A DNA stretch of 15,148 bases from an uncultured Prevotella sp. (GTDB taxonomy: Bacteria > Bacteroidota > Bacteroidia > Bacteroidales > Bacteroidaceae), in the NCBI GenBank assembly GCA_946623195.1, contig CAMOQW010000043.1, forward strand, positions 1-15,148, read 5' to 3'. Below the pieces are notes generated by a model. The model did no database searches, was not told the DNA's origin, and saw only the letters and a program-made list of their open reading frames with translations. Shown one piece after another: positions 13,964 to 15,148 of the stretch. Within the stretch, counting starts at the first letter, position 1. The number at the start of each line of letters is the position of its first letter. A program made the translations under genes and the position numbers.

Positions 13964-14737
13964 ATGGACATCACGCAACTCATCAGACACCCCGAGCTCA
14001 TGGACCACGACACGCTCTATGAGCTGCGCTCCATGCTAGCCCTGCACCCCTACTACCAGACGGCCCGCCTGCTGATGCTGCAGAACCTGTATCTGCTCCA
14101 CGACAGCAGCTTCGACCAGGAGCTGCGCCGCGCTGCCGTCTACATCACCGACCGCAAGGTGATATTCCAGATGATAGAGGCTGCCCACTACCAACTGCGC
14201 CAGACGGCTGCCAGCAGCCACAACGACGGCACGGCAGGGGAGCCCCGCGAGGCCAGCCGCACCGTGGCGCTCATCGACACTTTCCTGGACTCCATTCCCC
14301 AGGACACAGACAGCGGCAAGAAGGAAAAGCGACGCCCCACCCCCGCCGATGCCGCCATAGACTACGTGGCATACCTGTTGGAGACGGAAGCACAGGATGC
14401 CGCCGAGGGTGACACACCACAGATGAAGGGCCAAGACCTCATCGACACGTTTCTGGAACAAGAACGCGGGCGCATCATGCTCAACGACATCACCCCCGCC
14501 GACTATGATGACGAGCCTGAGAATTCTGCCGACGACACCACGGCCGACAATGCCGAGGAGGAATACTTCACCGAGACGCTGGCCCGCATCTACATCAAGC
14601 AGGGCCGCTATCAGAAGGCACTCGACATCACGCAACGCCTCAGCGACAAGTATCCGCAGAAGAACGCCTACTTTGCCGACCAGATCCGATTCCTTGAGAA
14701 ACTGGTCATCAACAGCAAGAACAGTTCAAAAAGTTAA
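13964..14737 (+). CDS. TPR-like conserved hypothetical protein
   Basis: Soluble protein of 257 residues with no signal peptide or TM segment. The N-terminal part (1-80) is helical (MDITQLIRHPELMDHDTLYELRS is its opening). The middle is low-complexity and acidic, about 85-130 and 180-199. The C-terminus (200-246) looks like one or two TPR-type helices, with YFTETLARIYIKQGRYQKAL as its core. A short motif occurs twice: LIDTFLDS (103-110) and LIDTFLEQ (159-166). I do not recognise a specific function; a scaffolding or adaptor role is typical of TPR proteins. The ATG at 13964 is preferred over an in-frame TTG at 13931 that overlaps the lptE stop. It is 26 nt from lptE and 29 nt from secG, so it belongs to the same operon. 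Confidence 0.82.
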   Translation: MDITQLIRHPELMDHDTLYELRSMLALHPYYQTARLLMLQNLYLLHDSSFDQELRRAAVYITDRKVIFQMIEAAHYQLRQTAASSHNDGTAGEPREASRTVALIDTFLDSIPQDTDSGKKEKRRPTPADAAIDYVAYLLETEAQDAAEGDTPQMKGQDLIDTFLEQERGRIMLNDITPADYDDEPENSADDTTADNAEEEYFTETLARIYIKQGRYQKALDITQRLSDKYPQKNAYFADQIRFLEKLVINSKNSSKS

Positions 14738-14766
14738 ATCATCAATAAAAACAAAAACAAACAATT

Positions 14767-15148
14767 ATGTACACATTATTTGTAATTCTCATTGTGATTG
14801 CAGCCGTACTGATGATAGGTATCGTGCTGATTCAAGAGTCAAAGGGTGGCGGTCTGTCATCCAGTTTCGCAAGTTATAACCAGGTAGCCGGTGTCCGCAA
14901 GACCACCGACTTCATCGAGAAAGCCACCTGGAGCCTTGCCGCCGCTATGGTGGTCATCAGCATCGTGTGCGCTTGGGTAGCCCCCACTGCTACTACTGAG
15001 CAGTCGGTGATGGAGGGTATTGAGAACCCTGTGACCAATCCTAACAACCTGCCCGGCTTCGGCGCCAGCCAGCAGAAGGATGCCGCCGCTCCCGCCAAGG
15101 ATGCTGCCGCTCCTGCCAAGGACGCCGCCGCTCCTGCTGCTCCTGCAC
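14767..15148 (+). CDS. secG: SecG preprotein translocase subunit (3' end outside window)
   Basis: Small membrane subunit of the SecYEG channel, which aids protein export across the inner membrane. The visible 127 residues begin MYTLFVILIVIAAVLMIGIVL (TM1, about 2-22), followed by the family motif IQESKGGGLSSSF, a short loop, and TM2 at about 55-72 (SLAAAMVVISIVCAWVA). The tail after residue 75 is unusually long for SecG and ends in an Ala/Pro/Lys/Asp repeat (KDAAAPA) that is still running at the window edge. The E. coli protein is about 110 residues. The first two-thirds fit SecG closely. The gene follows the TPR-like gene by 29 nt with an A-rich leader and no strong Shine-Dalgarno. Confidence 0.9.
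   Translation, partial: MYTLFVILIVIAAVLMIGIVLIQESKGGGLSSSFASYNQVAGVRKTTDFIEKATWSLAAAMVVISIVCAWVAPTATTEQSVMEGIENPVTNPNNLPGFGASQQKDAAAPAKDAAAPAKDAAAPAAPA
15076..15138 (+). repeat. three 21-nt tandem repeats encoding KDAAAPA in secG
   Basis: Copies at 15076-15096, 15097-15117 and 15118-15138 differ at a few third-codon positions. Each encodes Lys-Asp-Ala-Ala-Ala-Pro-Ala, with the third ending a fresh Ala-rich stretch at the window edge. This is a simple coding repeat in the SecG tail and can expand or contract by slippage. Confidence 0.85.

Overview
The window looks like chromosomal DNA from a Bacteroidota species, most likely a Prevotella-like member of the Bacteroidales. Three things support this. 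Several genes are preceded by the Bacteroidetes -7 promoter element TAnnTTTG, twice with a TTG box exactly 20 nt upstream. Most starts have an A-rich leader instead of a strong Shine-Dalgarno site. The gene order rlmN-pdxA-sigma54 activator-lptE-TPR protein-secG fits this phylum. I see no insertion sequence, phage gene, CRISPR array, tRNA or rRNA. Genes are densely packed, and the only long gap is the 4528-4827 region.

Layout. (1) 32-2983, plus strand: a MacB/FtsX-type ABC permease, a LytS/YehU-type sensor kinase and a LytTR response regulator, joined by 8-nt and 4-nt overlaps. (2) 3037-3957, plus: serine acetyltransferase (cysteine synthesis) with its own promoter inside the end of the regulator gene. 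(3) 3970-4521, minus: a very tyrosine-rich lipoprotein that converges on cysE and shares a bidirectional terminator with it. (4) 4828-9786, minus: a two-gene operon of a 1222-residue multidomain protein followed 3 nt later by an AmpG-like MFS permease. (5) 9923-12134, plus: rlmN and pdxA. (6) 12200-15148, plus: sigma-54 activator, lptE, a TPR-like protein and secG, which runs off the window end.

The most unusual object is the 1222-residue protein. It joins a degenerate glycosyltransferase-like region, an intact-looking family 2 glycosyltransferase domain, a DUF4922 domain (GalT/Ap4A-phosphorylase-like, with an HxHxQ motif and a CxxC) and a SpoIID/LytB peptidoglycan-cleaving domain. It has no signal peptide and is coupled to a transporter of the AmpG (muropeptide importer) type. 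The sequence therefore suggests a cytoplasmic, single-polypeptide cell-wall salvage or glycan-remodelling enzyme. The domain calls and the operon are visible directly; the pathway is inference.

Regulation. Three promoters (lipoprotein, rlmN, sigma-54 activator) share an extended element, roughly ATTTT(A/G)TT followed by GTACCTTTGC. The cysE and multidomain-protein promoters use TAACTTTGCAC instead. The rlmN -7 box sits only 4 nt from its ATG, which predicts a nearly leaderless mRNA.
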